A stretch of DNA of 64,000 nucleotides from NCBI GenBank assembly GCA_039180875.1, contig JBCDCY010000001.1, positions 310,001 to 374,000 of the forward strand, in the 5' to 3' direction. The DNA comes from JBCDCY01 sp039180875. Its GTDB lineage: Bacteria; Pseudomonadota; Alphaproteobacteria; Rhodobacterales; Rhodobacteraceae. The notes below the pieces were generated by a model, which saw nothing but the letters and a program-made list of their open reading frames with translations, was not told the origin of the DNA and did not search any database. Below are positions 40,231 to 49,836 of this stretch, in pieces. Each line of letters begins with the position of its first letter. Position 1 is the first letter of the stretch. The position numbers and the translations under genes are program-made.

Positions 40231-40905
40231 ATGGGCCGGTTCCGCCACGTCTTCATCGTCACCTACGGGCGCACCGGCTCGACCCTCTTGATGCAGGTGC
40301 TGAACGCGATCGAGGGCTACTACATCAAGGGCGAGAGCTCCGGCATCGTCTATTCCCTCGCCCAGACGGTGAAGGCGGCGGAGGACATGCTGCGCCGGCT
40401 CGAGAAAGGGCGCCGGGTGCGCACCGTCTCGGCACTTTACGGCGCCCAGCACATCAACTTCGCGCTGATCCAGAAGCAGGCGATGACCGCGCTCAACCAG
40501 ATCATGTACCGCTCGCCCCGCGGCCGGCGGAAGGGGCGCTACCGGGTCTACGGCTTCAAGGAGGTGGAGTACGACCTCCCCGATCTCGCCGAGCATCTTG
40601 ATTTCCTGAGCGAGCGCTTCACCGCCTCCGCCTTCATCTTCCTCACCCGCGATCATGAGGAGGTGGCGAAGTCCGGCTTCTGGCAGTTCGTCGCGCCGCG
40701 CAACCGCACCCACCGCCTGAACAAGATGGAGGAGCGCTTTCGCCGCTACGCCTTCAGCAACGCCAGCCGCTGCTTCTCCCTCGACTACGCCGACCTGGAA
40801 CCGGACGGAGCGCGGCTGGAGCAACTTTTCCAGTTCCTCGGCGAAGACCCCGACCGAGAAAAGGTCCGCAAGGTCTTCGAGAAGACCTACTCATACGGGG
40901 CTTAG
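40231..40905 (+). CDS. Sulfotransferase-family protein
   Basis: A 224-aa protein. The N-terminal VTYGRTGSTLLMQVLNA resembles the PAPS 5'-phosphosulfate loop of sulfotransferases; FLTRDHEEVAKSGFW (about 136-150) fits the 3'-phosphate-binding Arg...Ser segment. YADLEPDGARLEQLFQFLGED is a typical C-terminal helix. It would transfer sulfate from PAPS to an unidentified acceptor. There is no strong ribosome site at ATG 40231. The 210 bases after it contain no gene that I can support. Confidence 0.72.
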   Translation: MGRFRHVFIVTYGRTGSTLLMQVLNAIEGYYIKGESSGIVYSLAQTVKAAEDMLRRLEKGRRVRTVSALYGAQHINFALIQKQAMTALNQIMYRSPRGRRKGRYRVYGFKEVEYDLPDLAEHLDFLSERFTASAFIFLTRDHEEVAKSGFWQFVAPRNRTHRLNKMEERFRRYAFSNASRCFSLDYADLEPDGARLEQLFQFLGEDPDREKVRKVFEKTYSYGA

Positions 40906-41115
40906 GGGCTGGAGCCTTACCGGCTGCTTGGAGCCCAAAGCGGACATCACCGAGCAGTGCGAAACAGGACGTCTGCCAGATCGCGGTCACAACGAGACAC
41001 ACGCCCAGCGAAGCGAGCCCTCACTGTTCTCCGTGAGCGCGCGAATGCGAATGCAAACGTGCCGCACACTTCATCGGTTCCGAAAGCAACATGTCCTGCT
41101 TTGCAAGCCCTTGGA

Positions 41116-42513
41116 TCACTCCGCCATGATGGACTGGGGCACGACCCCGTCGTTGAGCCAGGCTTCGAGGGGCGTGAGCGGATCGAGGGCCGCCGCGCTT
41201 ATGCCGTCCGGCCCCGGGAGAATCCCGCAATGATCGAGGCCCGGCACCATGAACAGCGCGACGTTTTCCTCGAGGACATCTTCGCCGCCCGCGGCTTCGG
41301 CCGCCTGCGCGTACCAGTCCACGGTCTTGTAGGGCGTCACGATCGCGTCGGCCCAGCCGTGAAAGACGATCATCTTCCCGCCTGCTTCGCGAAAGGCCGA
41401 GATGTCTGGATCGTCCCCGTTATAGGCCGCGGAAGAGGCGCCCATGCGAGACGGGTCGGTCTCGAAATCGAAGTCCATGGGCGTCCAGTTCGGACCGGGG
41501 TCTTCATCGAAGGCCATGTACTTTCCGAAACCGTCGGCAAAGGCGGGAACGAGACGTCCACCCCCCTCGCCGTTCCCGGTCAGCCACAACCACCAGAAGG
41601 CCTCCGATCCTTCGGGGATACCCCCGGGATAAAGCTGGTCGCCCGCCGCATTGCGCGGCCCTTCGCGCCACTTGCCGAGCGTGTCCAGTTGCAGGTTCGT
41701 CAGCCCGAGCCCATCGTAGCTGACGGTGCACGCACGGGGATCGGCAATCGCCCCGTCTTCGGCCCCGTCCACGGCATCGCATTGATCCATCACCGCCTGT
41801 CCGATGACCGCGGCCTCGTCCGGTCCGAGTATCTGCGATCCGTCGGGTGCCGTGTTCGCCTGCACGATCCACGACATCTTGGTTGCCACCAGGCCCGGAT
41901 AATCCATGGCCGGCGCCCCCGAGATGATGCCGTCGAACATCTCCGGGTAGCGCAGCGAGGCGACATGCGCCATCCGGCCCCCGGTCGAACAGCCCTGGAA
42001 GATGGCCTGCTCGGACGCGCTGCCGTAGAACGCCTCGATCAATGCGTTGGCAACGCGGTTGGTCTCGCCGACGGACCGCCAGCCCCAATCGCGTTCGGCG
42101 TGCGGATTGTTGTAGGCCCAGCCCGCGTCCACCACCGACAGTGCGTGATGGCCGCCGTCGGACGTCGCGGTCGCATAGCGGCGCTCCAGCCCGGGCCGCA
42201 TCGCATTGATCCAGCTCGACCCGGCATCGGCGCGACCGAGGATGCCGCAGAACCCGCCGCAGCCCGCCTGATAGAACTTGCCGTTCCATCCCTCCATCGG
42301 CAGCCGCACTTCGATCGAGATCGCCGGCAGGGCCGTCGCGCGGACCTCACAGTAGGCCGGCAACGTGTCCGACGCCGGAACAACCCGTGACGACGTGACA
42401 TGGCCGCCGGGCATGACCACCTGATGCAGTGCGGCACAGTCGTCGGCGCCCTGTTGTGCGGCGGCCGGTATCGCCGCCAACGACAAGGCAAAGCCCGCGA
42501 GTATCTTCTTCAT
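41116..42513 (-). CDS. Secreted tannase/feruloyl esterase-family hydrolase
   Basis: A 465-aa protein with a signal peptide (MKKILAGFALSLAAIPAAAQ). ATG 42513 is preceded by GGGAGGT. The alpha/beta-hydrolase features of the tannase family are the nucleophile motif GCSTGGRM, GYNNP-like WAYNNPHAERDWG, IVFHGWADAIVTPY (acid Asp) and GLDHCG (His), with paired Cys residues flanking the catalytic Ser and His. It would hydrolyse ester bonds of plant phenolic esters such as feruloyl or galloyl compounds in the periplasm or outside. pobA, 8 kb away, acts on a related class of aromatics. Confidence 0.88.
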   Translation of the reverse strand: MKKILAGFALSLAAIPAAAQQGADDCAALHQVVMPGGHVTSSRVVPASDTLPAYCEVRATALPAISIEVRLPMEGWNGKFYQAGCGGFCGILGRADAGSSWINAMRPGLERRYATATSDGGHHALSVVDAGWAYNNPHAERDWGWRSVGETNRVANALIEAFYGSASEQAIFQGCSTGGRMAHVASLRYPEMFDGIISGAPAMDYPGLVATKMSWIVQANTAPDGSQILGPDEAAVIGQAVMDQCDAVDGAEDGAIADPRACTVSYDGLGLTNLQLDTLGKWREGPRNAAGDQLYPGGIPEGSEAFWWLWLTGNGEGGGRLVPAFADGFGKYMAFDEDPGPNWTPMDFDFETDPSRMGASSAAYNGDDPDISAFREAGGKMIVFHGWADAIVTPYKTVDWYAQAAEAAGGEDVLEENVALFMVPGLDHCGILPGPDGISAAALDPLTPLEAWLNDGVVPQSIMAE

Positions 42514-42673
42514 GCTGCAACACCTCCCACCAGATGGCCGATCCGACCAGTATCGAGCGCGAGAGGGCGCGAAACAAGGCTCTCCGGCGGGCGAAAGCTG
42601 CCAAGCGCCGCTCCGGTCAACGGTCGCTCCATCCGCAAAGCGGAAATCAGGCCTATCGCCGCCAACTACCCCC

Positions 42674-45169
42674 TCACCCATCCACGCGGATCGCGGCGTT
42701 CTTGGGGTCGTAGGGGCCGTCCTCCGTCACGACCGCCGGATAGAGGGTGCGGAGCATACGGACCTCTAGCGCTGTGCCGGGCGCCGCGAGGTCGGGGCGG
42801 ACGTAGCCGATGCCGATCTGTTTGCCGAAGTGGACGGAGTAGCCGCCGGAGGTAAGGCGGCCCACCATCTCTCCACCCGCAAACAGGCCCTCGCGGCCCC
42901 AGGGGTCGGCATCCTCCGGCCCGTCGATCAGCACGGTGACGCATTTGGCGCGGATGCCCGTCTCCTCGATCGCCGCGTGGCCGTGGAACTGCTTGGCGAG
43001 GTCGACGAAGCGGTCGAGCCCGGCCTCGAGCGGCGTGGCGTCCCGCCCGAGGTCGGAGCCGAAGGCGCGGTAGCTCTTCTCCTGCCGCAGCCAGTTCTGG
43101 GCCCGGGCGCCGACCAGGCGCAGGCCGTAGGGCTCGCCCGCCTCCAGCAGCCGGTCGAAGAGGTGGTTCTGCATCTCGATCGGATGGTGGATCTCCCACC
43201 CCAGCTCGCCGGTATAGGCGACGCGGATCGCCGTCACCGGCACCATGCCGAGCTCGATCTCCTTCGATGAGAGCCAGGGGAAACGGGCGTTGGAGAGCGC
43301 CGTCGCGGGCTCCGGGTCGCGGATCAGCGTGCGTAGCACGTCCCGCGATTTCGGCCCGGCGAGTGCGAAGACGCCCCATTGCGTGGTCACGTCGTGGATG
43401 ATGATCTCGCCGAAGGTGCCGCGCATGTCCTCGGCCGCCTTCACCAGGTAGTCCTGGTCATAGGCGGTCCAGGCCCCGGCGGAGACGAGGTAGTAGCTGT
43501 CCTCGCCCCGGCGCAGGATGGTGTATTCCGTCCGCACCGTGCCGGCGTCCGTGAGCGCATAGGTCAGGTTCACCCGCCCGACCTTGGGCAGGCGGTTGCA
43601 GGTGAACCAGTCGAGGAACGCCGTCGCCCCCGGACCCGTCACGGAGTGCTTGGTGAAGGCCGAGGCGTCGATCAGCCCGACGCCGGAGCGGATGGCCTGC
43701 GCCTCCTCCACCGCATATTGCCACCAGGCGCCGCGCCGGAAGGAGCGGCTGTCGTGGTCGAAGCTCGCCGCCGCATCCAGCGGGCCGAAATAGTTCGGCC
43801 GTTCCCACCCGTTCACCTGGCCGAACTGGGCGCCATGGGCCTTCATCCGATCGTAGCAGGGCGCGGTGCGGAGCGGGCGGCAGGCGCCCCGCTCCTCATC
43901 CGGGTGATGCAGGACGTAGACGTGGGAGTAGCACTCCTCGTTCTTGCGCATCGCGTATTCGGTGGTGATCCAGTCGCCGTAGCGCTTGGGATCGAGGGAG
44001 GCCATGTCGATCTCCGCCTCGCCCTCCACCATCATCTGGGCGAGGTAGTGGCCGGTGCCGCCCGCCGCGGTGATGCCGAAGGAGAAGCCCTCGGCCAGCC
44101 ACATGTTGCGGAGCCCCGGCGCCGGGCCGACCAATGGATTGCCGTCGGGCGTGTAGCAGATCGGGCCGTTATAGTCGTCCTTCAGCCCCACGCTTTCCGA
44201 GGACGGGATGCGATGGATCATGGAGAGGTATTCCTGCTCGATCCGCTCGAGATCGAGGGGGAAGAGATCGGCGCGGAAGCTTTCCGGCACGGCATACTCA
44301 AAACGCGCCGGCGCGCCCTCCTCGTAAGGGCCTAGGATCCAGCCGCCGCGTTCCTCCCGCACGTACCACTTGGCGTCGGCATCGCGGAGGACCGGGTGCT
44401 CCGGCTGGCCCTTCCTCCAGTCAACGAGGGCCGGGTCGGGCTCCGTCACGATGTACTGATGCTCGACCGGGATGGCCGGGATCTTGATGCCGAGAAGCTG
44501 GGCGGTGCGCTGGGCATGGTTGCCGGTCGCCGTGACGACATGCTCGGCCCGGATCTCGAAGGTCTCCTCACCCGGCGTCAGGTTGCCGCCCCGCTCCGCC
44601 ATGATGGCGCCGCGCAGGATCCAGTCGTGGCCCGTCCACTCATAGCCGTCGACCTGGGCCTTCCGCACGATCTCCACCCCGTGCTGGCGCGCCCCCTTGG
44701 CCATGGCTTGCGTCACATCGGCTGGATTGATGTAGCCGTCGGTCGGGTGGTAGATCGCGCCCTTAAGGTCCTCGGTACGCACCAACGGCCAGCGGTCCTT
44801 GATCTCGGCCGGCGTCAGCCATTCGTGCGGGATGCCCACCGTCTCCGCCGTCGAGGCGTAGAGGGCGTATTCGTCCATCCGCTCCTGGCTCTGCGCCATG
44901 CGGAGGTTGCCGACGACCGAGAAGCCGGGGCTGAGGCCGGTCTCCGCCTCCAGCTCCTTATAGAATTTCACGGAGTAGTCGTGGATGTGGCTGACGGCGT
45001 AGCTCATGTTGAAGAGCGGCAAGAGCCCCGCGGCGTGCCAGGTGGAGCCGGAGGTGAGCTCATCGCGTTCCAGCAGCACCACCGGCCAGCCGGCCTTGGC
45101 CAGGTGATAGGCAATGGCGACGCCCACGGCGCCTCCTCCCACGACGACTGCCCGGGCCTCGCTTCGCAT
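42674..45169 (-). CDS. Dimethylglycine/sarcosine dehydrogenase-like flavoprotein with GcvT domain
   Basis: An 831-aa two-part enzyme. The N-terminal FAD oxidoreductase (about 1-400) has VVVGGGAVGVAIAYHL and the SGSTWHAAGLL segment, whose His is the covalent FAD attachment site in this family. The C-terminal half (about 430-830) is a GcvT-like folate domain (VGLIDASAFTKHSVTG, GELGWEIHHP, RQEKSYRAFGSDLGRD). Such enzymes demethylate N-methylglycines, passing one-carbon units to tetrahydrofolate. The start at 45169 has GGAGGA upstream. Glycine betaine from the carnitine operon could feed it after one demethylation. Dimethylglycine versus sarcosine cannot be decided here. Confidence 0.87.
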   Translation of the reverse strand: MRSEARAVVVGGGAVGVAIAYHLAKAGWPVVLLERDELTSGSTWHAAGLLPLFNMSYAVSHIHDYSVKFYKELEAETGLSPGFSVVGNLRMAQSQERMDEYALYASTAETVGIPHEWLTPAEIKDRWPLVRTEDLKGAIYHPTDGYINPADVTQAMAKGARQHGVEIVRKAQVDGYEWTGHDWILRGAIMAERGGNLTPGEETFEIRAEHVVTATGNHAQRTAQLLGIKIPAIPVEHQYIVTEPDPALVDWRKGQPEHPVLRDADAKWYVREERGGWILGPYEEGAPARFEYAVPESFRADLFPLDLERIEQEYLSMIHRIPSSESVGLKDDYNGPICYTPDGNPLVGPAPGLRNMWLAEGFSFGITAAGGTGHYLAQMMVEGEAEIDMASLDPKRYGDWITTEYAMRKNEECYSHVYVLHHPDEERGACRPLRTAPCYDRMKAHGAQFGQVNGWERPNYFGPLDAAASFDHDSRSFRRGAWWQYAVEEAQAIRSGVGLIDASAFTKHSVTGPGATAFLDWFTCNRLPKVGRVNLTYALTDAGTVRTEYTILRRGEDSYYLVSAGAWTAYDQDYLVKAAEDMRGTFGEIIIHDVTTQWGVFALAGPKSRDVLRTLIRDPEPATALSNARFPWLSSKEIELGMVPVTAIRVAYTGELGWEIHHPIEMQNHLFDRLLEAGEPYGLRLVGARAQNWLRQEKSYRAFGSDLGRDATPLEAGLDRFVDLAKQFHGHAAIEETGIRAKCVTVLIDGPEDADPWGREGLFAGGEMVGRLTSGGYSVHFGKQIGIGYVRPDLAAPGTALEVRMLRTLYPAVVTEDGPYDPKNAAIRVDG

Positions 45170-45312
45170 CGCATCCTCCTCCGCTCCCATCCCTTTTGCC
45201 GGAGCGGCCTGGCCCCGTCGAGGCGCAGGCGACCGCTCCGCGCCGGATTGCGACCGCTCTGGCGTTGCCGGCGGAAGGGGCTATAGTCCGCCCGTTCCCA
45301 GGGAGCCCCCGC

Positions 45313-47340
45313 ATGACCGCCAATCCGCTGCTTGCGCACTGGACGACCCCCTTCGGCCTGCCGCCCTTCGATGCGATCGAAACGGCGCATTTCGCGCCCG
45401 CCTTCGAGACCGCGCTGACCGAGGCCCGCGCCACGATCGCCGCCATTGCGGAGGATCCGGCGGCGCCGAGCTTTGCCAACACCATCGAGGCGTTGGAGCG
45501 CTCGGGCGCGACGCTGGAGAAGGTGGGCGGCGTCTTCTGGAACCTCACCGGCACCAATGCGACGCCGGAGATCGAGGCGCTGCAGCGCGACCTCGCGCCC
45601 AAGATGGCGGCCTTCCATTCCGAGGTGATGATGAACGCGGCCCTGTTCGCGCGCGTCGACACATTGATGGAGGATCCCGATCCGGCGCTGACGGCGGAGC
45701 AGCGCCGGGTGCTGGAGCTCACCCACCGCCGTTTCGTCCGCGCCGGCGCCAAGCTGGAGGGGGAGGACCGCGACCGCCTCGCCGCCATCATGGCGCGATT
45801 GGCGGAGCTCGGCACCGCCTTCATGCAGAACGTGTTGGCGGAGGAGCGGGACTGGGCCCTGCCGCTCACCGACAGCGACCTCGACGGCCTACCGCAAGAT
45901 GTCATCGCCGCCGCCAAGGCCGCGGCGGAGGAGCGGGGGATGGAGGGGCAGATCATCACCCTCTCCCGCTCCCTCATCGTGCCGTTCCTGCAGTATTCGA
46001 CCCGGCGCGACCTGCGCGAACAGGCGTTCCGCGCCTGGACCTCGCGGGGAGCGAACGGCGGTGCGCACGACAACGGCGAGATCGTGACGGAGACCCTGGC
46101 GCTGCGGGAGGAGCGCGCCCACCTCCTCGGCCACGACCATTTCGCCGAGTTCAAGCTGGCCACCGAGATGGCGAAGACCCCGGCCGCGGTGCGCGAGCTG
46201 CTGATGGCCGTCTGGGCACCCGCCCGCGCCCAGGCGGAGGCCGATGCCGAGGCGCTCGGCGAACTGATCACCGAGGGCGGACAGAACCACGTCCTCCGCC
46301 CCTGGGACTGGCGCCATTACTCCGAGATCCGGCGCAAGCAGCTGCATGATCTGGATGAGGCGACGCTGAAGCCGTATCTGCAGCTCGACCGGATCATCGA
46401 GGCGGCGTTTCACGTGGCGGGCCGGCTCTTCGGCCTCTCCTTCCAGCCCGTCGAGGCGGCGCTGCATCACCCGGACGCCCGCGCCTGGGAGGTGCGGAAA
46501 GGCGAGCGCCATATGGGCGTCTTCGTCGGCGACTATTTCAACCGCGGCACCAAGCGGTCGGGCGCCTGGTGCTCCCGCTTCCGGCCGCAATCGGCGCTGG
46601 ATGGCGAAGTGCGGCCGCTGGTCGTCAATGTCTGCAACTTCGCCAAGCCGCCCGCGGGCCAGCCGGCGCTGCTCACCTGGGACGATGCGCGCACCCTCTT
46701 CCACGAATTCGGCCACGCGCTGCACGTGCTGATGTCGGACGTGACCTATTCCTCCGTCTCCGGCACCTCGGTGGCGCGGGACTTCGTGGAATTGCCGAGC
46801 CAACTCTACGAGCACTGGCTTGCCACGCCGGAGGTGCTGTCGGAATTTGCCACCCATGCCGAGACCGGCGCGCCTATGCCGCGCGACCTGCTCGACCGGC
46901 TGCTGGCGGCAGAGAACTACGACCAGGGCTTCTCCACGGTGGAGTTCGTGGCCTCCGCCCTCGTGGACCTCGACCTGCATGACGGCCCGGCGCCGGCCGA
47001 TCCCATGGCCGTGCAGGCCGCGACGCTCGAGCGCATCGGCATGCCCGAGGCCATCGTCATGCGCCACGCCACACCCCACTTCGCCCATGTCTTCGCCGGC
47101 GACGGCTATTCCAGCGGCTACTACAGCTACATGTGGTCGGAGATGATGGACGCCGACGCCTTCGCCGCCTTCGAGGAGACGGGCGACGTCTTCGATCCCG
47201 AGACCGCGGCGAAGCTGGCCGAGCACATCTACTCGGCCGGCGGCCGGGCGGAGGAGGCGGAGCTCTACACCGCCTTCCGCGGCCGGATGCCTGGGGTCGA
47301 GGCACTGCTCAAGGGCCGCGGCCTCGATCAGGCCGCCTGA
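45313..47340 (+). CDS. M3-family metallopeptidase (peptidyl-dipeptidase Dcp/oligopeptidase A type)
   Basis: A 675-aa zinc peptidase. The active site is LFHEFGHALHVLMSD (HExxH) with the downstream Glu in FVELPSQLYEHW; other hallmarks are GVFVGDYFNRGTKRSGAWCS and the C-terminal YSSGYYSYMWSEMMDADAF. ATG 45313 has GGGAG upstream; the open frame extends 39 codons earlier without a ribosome site. It degrades oligopeptides in the cytosol. It overlaps the MATE gene by one base (TGATG), so the two are translationally coupled. Confidence 0.92.
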   Translation: MTANPLLAHWTTPFGLPPFDAIETAHFAPAFETALTEARATIAAIAEDPAAPSFANTIEALERSGATLEKVGGVFWNLTGTNATPEIEALQRDLAPKMAAFHSEVMMNAALFARVDTLMEDPDPALTAEQRRVLELTHRRFVRAGAKLEGEDRDRLAAIMARLAELGTAFMQNVLAEERDWALPLTDSDLDGLPQDVIAAAKAAAEERGMEGQIITLSRSLIVPFLQYSTRRDLREQAFRAWTSRGANGGAHDNGEIVTETLALREERAHLLGHDHFAEFKLATEMAKTPAAVRELLMAVWAPARAQAEADAEALGELITEGGQNHVLRPWDWRHYSEIRRKQLHDLDEATLKPYLQLDRIIEAAFHVAGRLFGLSFQPVEAALHHPDARAWEVRKGERHMGVFVGDYFNRGTKRSGAWCSRFRPQSALDGEVRPLVVNVCNFAKPPAGQPALLTWDDARTLFHEFGHALHVLMSDVTYSSVSGTSVARDFVELPSQLYEHWLATPEVLSEFATHAETGAPMPRDLLDRLLAAENYDQGFSTVEFVASALVDLDLHDGPAPADPMAVQAATLERIGMPEAIVMRHATPHFAHVFAGDGYSSGYYSYMWSEMMDADAFAAFEETGDVFDPETAAKLAEHIYSAGGRAEEAELYTAFRGRMPGVEALLKGRGLDQAA

Positions 47341-48722
47341 TGGCCGGCGGGCGTGAGCGGGACCTGACCGCGGGCTCCATCCCCGGGCATTTCCGGGCAC
47401 TCGCCGTGCCGTCGGCCGTGGGGATGCTGTTCACGACGCTCTACAACGTCGTCGACATGTTCTACGCCGGGTTGATCTCCACCGATGCGCTCGCCGGGCT
47501 CTCGATCTCATTCCAGGCGTTCTTCATCCTGATCTCCTTCGGCTTCGGCCTGGGCATCGGGCTCTCCTCGCTGATCGGCAACGCCCTCGGCGCCCGGGAC
47601 CGGCCGCGGGCCGCGCGCTATGCCGGGCAGGGCATCACCTTCGCCGCGATCCTCTCCGGCCTGCTCTTCGTCGCGGGCCTCTTCCTCGCGCCGCTGATGC
47701 TGCGGGCGATCGGGGGAGATACGGCCTATGCCGAGGCGGCGGTCGACTACACCAACCTCCTGCTCTTCGCGACGCCGGGCTTCCTGGTGGCCTTCACCGC
47801 CAACGGCATCTGCTCGGCCCAGGGCGATACGGTCAGCCTGCAGCGGGCACAGATCGCCGCGTTCTTCGCCAATCTCGCGCTCAACCCGCTCTTCATCTAC
47901 GGCATTCCGGGGCTGGTGCCGGGGATCGGCTTCGACGGCATCGCGCTCTCTACCGTGGTCAGCCAGACCGGCGTGATGCTCTGGATGCTGCGCCGCGCCT
48001 TCGGCTCCGACCTCATGCAGGTCTGCGGCGGGCACGATTTCCGGCCGCGCCTCGAGCGGATCATGGAGATCGTGGAGCAGGCGTTTCCCGCCAGCTTCTC
48101 CATGCTGGTGATGATGATCGGCGGCGTGATCGTGCAATTCTATCTAAAGCCCTTCGGCGCCGACGCGGTGGCGGCCTACGGTGTAGCGCTGCGGGTCGAG
48201 CAGATCCTGATCCTGCCGGGGATCGGCCTCACCTCCGCCCTCCTGCCCATCGCCGCCCAGAACTACGGGGCCGGAGACTTCGACCGGGTGCGGGGTGCGC
48301 TCTTCTTCTGTCTCAAGGCCGGGATGGGCCTGATGTCGATCGCGGCGATCCTGGTCTGGACGCTTGGCGGCACGATGATGGGCGTCTTCGCCGAGAGCGA
48401 GGAGGTCGTGCGCCTCGGCGTGCAGTACCTGACGCTCGACGGCTTCATGCTGCCGCTCTATTCGGCGATGTTCGCCATGACCTCCTTCCAGCAGGCGCTG
48501 AAGCGACCGCTTTGGCCGGTCTATATCGGCCTCTACCGCCAGATCGCGGCGATCGCGGCCTTCGGCTGGATCTACGTGGTCTGGCTGGATCTCGGCACCT
48601 GGGGCGTCTGGCTCGCGATCTTCACGGCGGTCAGCACGGGGTTCGTGCTGGCCGGCGTGGTGACGCTCAGGATCGCCGGCAATCGGATCGGCGGGCTCTC
48701 ACCCGCGGCCCAGCCGGCCTAG
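47340..48722 (+). CDS. MATE-family efflux transporter
   Basis: A 460-aa integral-membrane protein with about 12 hydrophobic segments in two similar bundles (AVPSAVGMLFTTLYNVVDMFYAGLI near 20-45; AFPASFSMLVMMIGGVIVQFYL near 245-265). The MATE pattern continues with GIGLSSLIGNALGARD and GLTSALLPIAAQNYGAGDFDR. Exports drugs or metabolites in exchange for protons or sodium. Start ATG overlaps the stop of the M3 peptidase gene. Its own stop overlaps that of the convergent gene by three bases. Confidence 0.9.
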   Translation: MAGGRERDLTAGSIPGHFRALAVPSAVGMLFTTLYNVVDMFYAGLISTDALAGLSISFQAFFILISFGFGLGIGLSSLIGNALGARDRPRAARYAGQGITFAAILSGLLFVAGLFLAPLMLRAIGGDTAYAEAAVDYTNLLLFATPGFLVAFTANGICSAQGDTVSLQRAQIAAFFANLALNPLFIYGIPGLVPGIGFDGIALSTVVSQTGVMLWMLRRAFGSDLMQVCGGHDFRPRLERIMEIVEQAFPASFSMLVMMIGGVIVQFYLKPFGADAVAAYGVALRVEQILILPGIGLTSALLPIAAQNYGAGDFDRVRGALFFCLKAGMGLMSIAAILVWTLGGTMMGVFAESEEVVRLGVQYLTLDGFMLPLYSAMFAMTSFQQALKRPLWPVYIGLYRQIAAIAAFGWIYVVWLDLGTWGVWLAIFTAVSTGFVLAGVVTLRIAGNRIGGLSPAAQPA

Positions 48723-49582
48723 AACCACTGGCCGGGCTCGATGAAGCCCCGCTCCATCAACTGTTGCGAGGACCAGTCGAAGCGGGTCGAGAGCGGCCAG
48801 AGAAAGCTGTTGATCTCGTAGGTCGAGCCCGGGTTCCGCTTCAGCGACTTCGCCACCCGGAACGACATCACGGCAACTGTGAGGTTGTGGTGCCAGGGGC
48901 AGGCGACGGTGTTCATCTCCGCCTCCGACAACAGAAAGCGCGGGTCGATCCTGAGACCCGCCTGCGCCTCGAACAAGCTGATCCGGTCGATGCGCCGCCG
49001 CTCCCACGGCACATGTTCCTCGAACCGCCAGCCGAGCCCGCCGAAGATGTCGAACTGCCGGTCCTGGGGCGCGACCCCCTCGAAGCGCTGAAAGCTGTAA
49101 TAGCCGGCGCCGTCGAAATGCGCCCGCTCCCGCGACACGCCGCTCGGCGCCAGGCCCAGATCGTCGGCGTAGAGGTCGAGGGCGTAGGCGTAGACCGCCT
49201 GGCGCCGCTCTTCGAGCATGAAGGCCACCAGATCGCCGATCCGCCGGGTCTCGCAATAGGGAAAGAATAGGTACTCGGCATTGAAGCCGTAGTAGAGCCA
49301 GCGCCCGGCCAAAGGGTCGATCAGGCGGTTGAGCTGCTCGGCCACCCACTCCCGCCCGGTCACCTCTGCCTCGACGATGTGGAGGCCGTCCTCGCCGGCG
49401 AGCTCGCCCAAGTCGCCGGCCCGGCCGAAGACCGCGATGTTGGCGAAGCCGAGGCGGCGGTGATGCGCCACGGTCGAGCCGACCTCCACCTCGTCTTCGG
49501 CAAAGATCAGTGCCACCGGGCCCGGCGCCAGCCCGCCGCGCTGAATGTCGGCGCGAAACGCCTCGACCCCGGCAAATTCCAT
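48719..49582 (-). CDS. Uncharacterised protein, possible glycosyltransferase-like fold
   Basis: A 287-aa protein I do not recognise with certainty. The N-terminal part (PVALIFAEDEVEVGSTVAHHRRLGFANIAVFG) resembles GT92/GT2-like proteins that begin with a nucleotide-sugar fold. The middle contains GRWLYYGFNAEYLFFPYCETR and a Cys-Pro-Trp-His-His segment (ACPWHHNLTVAVM). Aromatic and Arg-rich. ATG 49582 is preferred over a GTG four codons upstream because GAGGG lies before it. Convergent with MATE. Cytoplasmic by lack of signal or spans. Confidence 0.5.
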   Translation of the reverse strand: MEFAGVEAFRADIQRGGLAPGPVALIFAEDEVEVGSTVAHHRRLGFANIAVFGRAGDLGELAGEDGLHIVEAEVTGREWVAEQLNRLIDPLAGRWLYYGFNAEYLFFPYCETRRIGDLVAFMLEERRQAVYAYALDLYADDLGLAPSGVSRERAHFDGAGYYSFQRFEGVAPQDRQFDIFGGLGWRFEEHVPWERRRIDRISLFEAQAGLRIDPRFLLSEAEMNTVACPWHHNLTVAVMSFRVAKSLKRNPGSTYEINSFLWPLSTRFDWSSQQLMERGFIEPGQWF

Positions 49583-49836
49583 GCTCGCCCTCACCTGACG
49601 CTACCGGCGCGATAACATCTTGCCGAAGTCGCAGTCCAGCAATCCTTGCTGCACTTTATTGCTCAGCGAAACAACAAGCCGAAATGTGAAAGTTATCACT
49701 ATTCGACAGATCAGGTGCGCTCGACTTGCATTGTTAAAGCGCAACCATTACCCTCTGCTACGCGCTCAGCCCAACAGCCAGAAGCTCGGCTGTTCGGCGA
49801 AAGTACCCCTCGCTTGCTGATCTCGAGAGAGAAAAC
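49583..49836. promoter_or_regulatory. AT-enriched control region upstream of mucR
   Basis: This 254-bp gap is clearly richer in A/T than the surrounding DNA. A possible promoter, TTGCAT-N17-TACCCT, lies near 49727-49755. A hairpin AACAGCC/GGCTGTT at 49773-49794 falls in the leader. MucR proteins bind AT-rich DNA and repress their own genes, so autoregulation is plausible; no site was verified. Confidence 0.45.

Noticed and set aside
40906..41115. Small gene downstream of the sulfotransferase
   Set aside because: Only short frames without ribosome sites or family resemblance; treated as spacer.
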